From: Armatimonadota bacterium
Lineage (GTDB): Bacteria; Armatimonadota; Fimbriimonadia; Fimbriimonadales; Fimbriimonadaceae
Direction: 5' to 3'
DNA: 41,078 bases
NCBI GenBank assembly: GCA_027451905.1
Contig: DAIDHV010000012.1
Span: 1-41,078, forward strand
The translations under genes and the position numbers were made by a program. Below the pieces are notes generated by a model. It saw only the letters and a list, made by a program, of their open reading frames with translations, was not told the DNA's origin and made no database searches. This document shows, in pieces, positions 39,179 to 41,078 of the stretch; position 1 is the first letter of the stretch; each line of letters begins with the position of its first letter.

Positions 39179-40474
39179 CTAAGGGATATTGAGTTCATTA
39201 TCAATCTGCTTTGCCGCTTCGGTCAGCGCTTGCTTGGGCGGCACATGGTTGGTAAGAACGGCCTCGAGCGCACTTTGGCCGATAGGTTCAACCAATGTAT
39301 AGTTGTTGATCTTTGAGCCGTAAGGAGATCTTCCACCGGAAACCGTGGCTAGAAACTCTTTTTCTAGATTTGACGTTGCCCTTGCCTCGGCAACATCTTT
39401 CCTTGCATCAATGGCTATGCCGGACTGATTATAAACCATTTGAACTTTGTATGAGGTCATGTACTTTATGAATTCCCAAGCCAATTTTGGGTGGCGGCAT
39501 TGGCTGGATTCCGCATAACCTGATTCATAGATCACGGTTTGGGGAGTTGGGGTGTTATGAGGCATTGGTGCAACCCCCAAGTTTTTCCAATTTAGGCCTG
39601 GTTTGCCAGTCTTGGGATCAATTGGACTCTGTTTATATCCAACCAAGCTCCAATGGCCGCTCACCGTCATTGCCGCATCTCCATTGGCAAAAAGATCAAT
39701 CCCCAATGAGTTTTGAGCGGAAGGTGAAGGCGAAACTTTGTCTGTATTCACCAAATCATTCAAAAACTGAAAGGTTTGGCAATTTTGAGGGCTATTTAGG
39801 GTTCCTAAGCTGCGCTTTGTCGACAGATTGAGGACGTCACCACCGTTGTTCCAAAGCCACATCACCCAGCCTGGCATCCAATTTCCAAAAACAAATCCCC
39901 AGCAGTTGGGAGGATGATTTAACGCCTTGGCGGTTTTGAGGAAATCGGCAAAATCCCAATTATCCTTTGGAAAAGGCACATTGTATTTGATAAATTTGGA
40001 TTTATCATAGTAAATGACCATCGGCGTGAAATCCTGAGGGATCGCGTAGATCGCCTTGCCTCGATCGGCAATAGCAAGCGTGCTTGGGTAAAAATCCTGC
40101 AGATGAAAGTTTGGATCGGCTTGAACTTGCGGCTGGAGGTTTTTGACCAGGTGGTTGTTTATAAACAAGGCTGCCGACGCTGCATCTAAGATAAGAATGT
40201 CGGCTTGGGCGCCTGCATCGTGGTCTAAAACCATCTTGGAGACATACTGATCAGGCACAACTTCCCGCTTGATGACCACTCCGGGATGATCAAGTTCAAA
40301 GTTTTTGTAAAGCTGGTTCAGGCTTTTTGTGTAGGAATCTGTTGAGACGGGATCTCCCCAAGTGGCAATCGTCAGAACAATCTCATGATGAGGTGTAGCG
40401 CAACCGATTAGACAAAAACCTGCCATTGCCACGAGGCCTAGCCCGATCCATCGTGATTGCAACTTTGACCTCAC
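39179..40474 (-). CDS. Sugar ABC transporter substrate-binding lipoprotein (family 1)
   Basis: This 431-residue exported protein captures the sugar for the two permeases. The lipobox LIGC (C25) follows a basic N-terminus, then the family 1 pattern LTIATWGDPVSTDSY, an ADILILDAAS strand, and aromatic residues likely to stack on sugar (NCWGFVFGNWMPGWVMWLWNNGG). The start is a GTG at 40474, since the ATG at 40478 is out of frame; AAAGGT lies 12 nt upstream. No ATPase (MsmK/UgpC type) is in the operon, so a shared one is probably encoded elsewhere. Confidence 0.93.
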   Translation of the reverse strand: MRSKLQSRWIGLGLVAMAGFCLIGCATPHHEIVLTIATWGDPVSTDSYTKSLNQLYKNFELDHPGVVIKREVVPDQYVSKMVLDHDAGAQADILILDAASAALFINNHLVKNLQPQVQADPNFHLQDFYPSTLAIADRGKAIYAIPQDFTPMVIYYDKSKFIKYNVPFPKDNWDFADFLKTAKALNHPPNCWGFVFGNWMPGWVMWLWNNGGDVLNLSTKRSLGTLNSPQNCQTFQFLNDLVNTDKVSPSPSAQNSLGIDLFANGDAAMTVSGHWSLVGYKQSPIDPKTGKPGLNWKNLGVAPMPHNTPTPQTVIYESGYAESSQCRHPKLAWEFIKYMTSYKVQMVYNQSGIAIDARKDVAEARATSNLEKEFLATVSGGRSPYGSKINNYTLVEPIGQSALEAVLTNHVPPKQALTEAAKQIDNELNIP

Positions 40475-40493
40475 GCATTGGTTTTACCTTTTC

Positions 40494-40519
40494 ATGACTG
40501 AGTGAAAGTCATTATTTTA
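40494..40519 (-). promoter_or_regulatory. Candidate -10 and operator of the sugar ABC operon
   Basis: On the minus strand, TAAAAT (40519-40514) is followed by the inverted repeat ATGACT / AGTCAT (40512-40494, 7-bp spacer), placed just past the expected start point, about 20 bp upstream of the GTG. No LacI-type palindrome is found here, unlike 8487-8508. The -35 is unclear. Confidence 0.35.
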
Positions 40520-40615
40520 GAGGACATCGCTCCTTGCCATGAGGCTAGTTTGGGGTCTTTTTAGTTCAAAACTACTGAACACGAGGATGAAAGTTTCGTT
40601 TCAATCCAATAATCA

Positions 40616-40647
40616 CCTTGTGTTAACAAGGAATGTGTGGGTAATCT
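40616..40647 (+). promoter_or_regulatory. Candidate promoter of the FTR1-type gene
   Basis: TTGTGT (40618-40623) and TAATCT (40642-40647) are 18 bp apart. The -35 overlaps the palindrome CCTTGT-GTTA-ACAAGG (40616-40631), a possible regulator site. The 201 bp between the divergent genes hold no other gene. Confidence 0.35.
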
Positions 40648-40675
40648 TGACGAAAAAGTAAAGATTGATTTTCTC

Positions 40676-41078
40676 ATGGCAATGACAACAATCCCCGCCC
40701 AGAAGAACGTTCTTCCCGACAAGAAAAAATTGGGAGCCACGGCTAAACAATCTCTTTGGACAGCGGCGGGAATCGGAGGGGCTCTTCTTGTGATTGCCGC
40801 TCTCATTTGGCAAGCCCTCACTGCCAAGGGAAACCCAAATCCAACTGCCGAGAATCTAAGCCCTGCTGCCATGGTGCTTAGCAGCGGAATCCTTGTTTTC
40901 CGAGAGGGGCTTGAGGCCATTTTGGTTTTGGCAGCCGTCACGGCTGGGGTCGTTCGCAACAAATATGGCTTCTGGAGGTCGGTACTGGTTGGAGTTGCTG
41001 GCGCGATCTTGGCAACTGTTCTAACCTGGTTTATCGCAATCGCGGTTATTTCTTCGGTTAGTGCGCCGGAACTTGCCA
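40676..41078 (+). CDS. FTR1-type high-affinity iron permease, N-terminal part
   Basis: The frame is open to the window edge, so only 134 codons are seen. A basic N-terminus is followed by a hydrophobic helix (about 31-46), a short polar stretch (KGNPNPTAENLS) and a helix with FREGLEAILVLAAV. The REGLE motif in the first conserved helix is the iron-binding signature of the FTR1 family, and a further helix follows after VRNKYGFWRS. FTR1 proteins import iron with a ferroxidase or as part of EfeUOB; the partner genes would be to the right and are not visible. The start is the ATG at 40676 or the one at 40682. Confidence 0.8.
   Translation, partial: MAMTTIPAQKNVLPDKKKLGATAKQSLWTAAGIGGALLVIAALIWQALTAKGNPNPTAENLSPAAMVLSSGILVFREGLEAILVLAAVTAGVVRNKYGFWRSVLVGVAGAILATVLTWFIAIAVISSVSAPELA

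Noticed and set aside
1-41078. CRISPR arrays, tRNA or rRNA genes, phage genes and toxin-antitoxin pairs
   Set aside because: I looked for regularly spaced repeats, tRNA-like GGTTCRANYCC arms, conserved rRNA segments and paired small genes, and found none that I could support by eye.

Overview
The window looks like a chromosomal segment of a Gram-negative (diderm) heterotroph, most likely a member of the Armatimonadota (Fimbriimonadia-like). The evidence is indirect: PEP-CTERM tails ending in VPEPAS, a glycine/leucine helix and RRRR; an outer-membrane beta-barrel protein ending in F; sigma-54; a menaquinone-type menG plus polyprenyl synthase pair; and moderate GC content. There is no rRNA, tRNA or CRISPR array. 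Most genes are ordinary chromosomal ones, with one small decayed mobile-element patch near the left end. The taxonomic call is an inference and no marker here fixes it.

Layout. 1-2018 holds two tandem paralogous secreted or anchored proteins of unknown function, each preceded by a nearly identical 137-bp leader. 2019-2725 is a non-coding, repeat-rich patch with the tail of an IS3-type transposase. 2726-8472 holds a DinB-like protein, a very large secreted GH38 alpha-mannosidase-like enzyme and, on the minus strand, a GH16 laminarinase-type glucanase and a carbohydrate-binding-like protein, both with PEP-CTERM anchors and sitting behind a double LacI-type operator. 8630-10269 is a compact arsenic operon: Cys-rich ArsR, thioredoxin-type ArsC and an aquaporin. 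10420-14535 has a SpoIIM-family membrane protein, a secreted unknown flanked by coding remnants, and a CPBP protease.

14763-22900 is housekeeping: pdxS, mutS, a beta-barrel protein, a TPR protein, efp, an unrecognised membrane protein with an eight-cysteine cytosolic cluster, and rtcA. 23041-26735 is a translationally coupled pair: a large secreted protein and an Ig-like lipoprotein. 26927-34620 has rpoN, menG with a long-chain polyprenyl diphosphate synthase, argH and alaS. 34779-41078 holds a secreted beta-propeller protein, an MFS/BT1 transporter, a sugar ABC importer (two permeases and a binding lipoprotein, no ATPase) and the start of an FTR1-type iron permease cut by the window edge.

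Taken together, the GH38 and GH16 enzymes, the LacI-like operators and the sugar ABC importer point to a polysaccharide-degrading lifestyle. Several genes (arsR, spoIIM-like, CPBP, argH, perhaps alaS) have a TAnnnT box ending only 3-8 nt before the start codon and no good Shine-Dalgarno site, suggesting leaderless transcription is common here. The least explained items are the duplicated leaders at 1/971, the eight-cysteine membrane protein at 20749-21819, the coding remnants around 11409-12707 and the secreted pair at 23041-26735.
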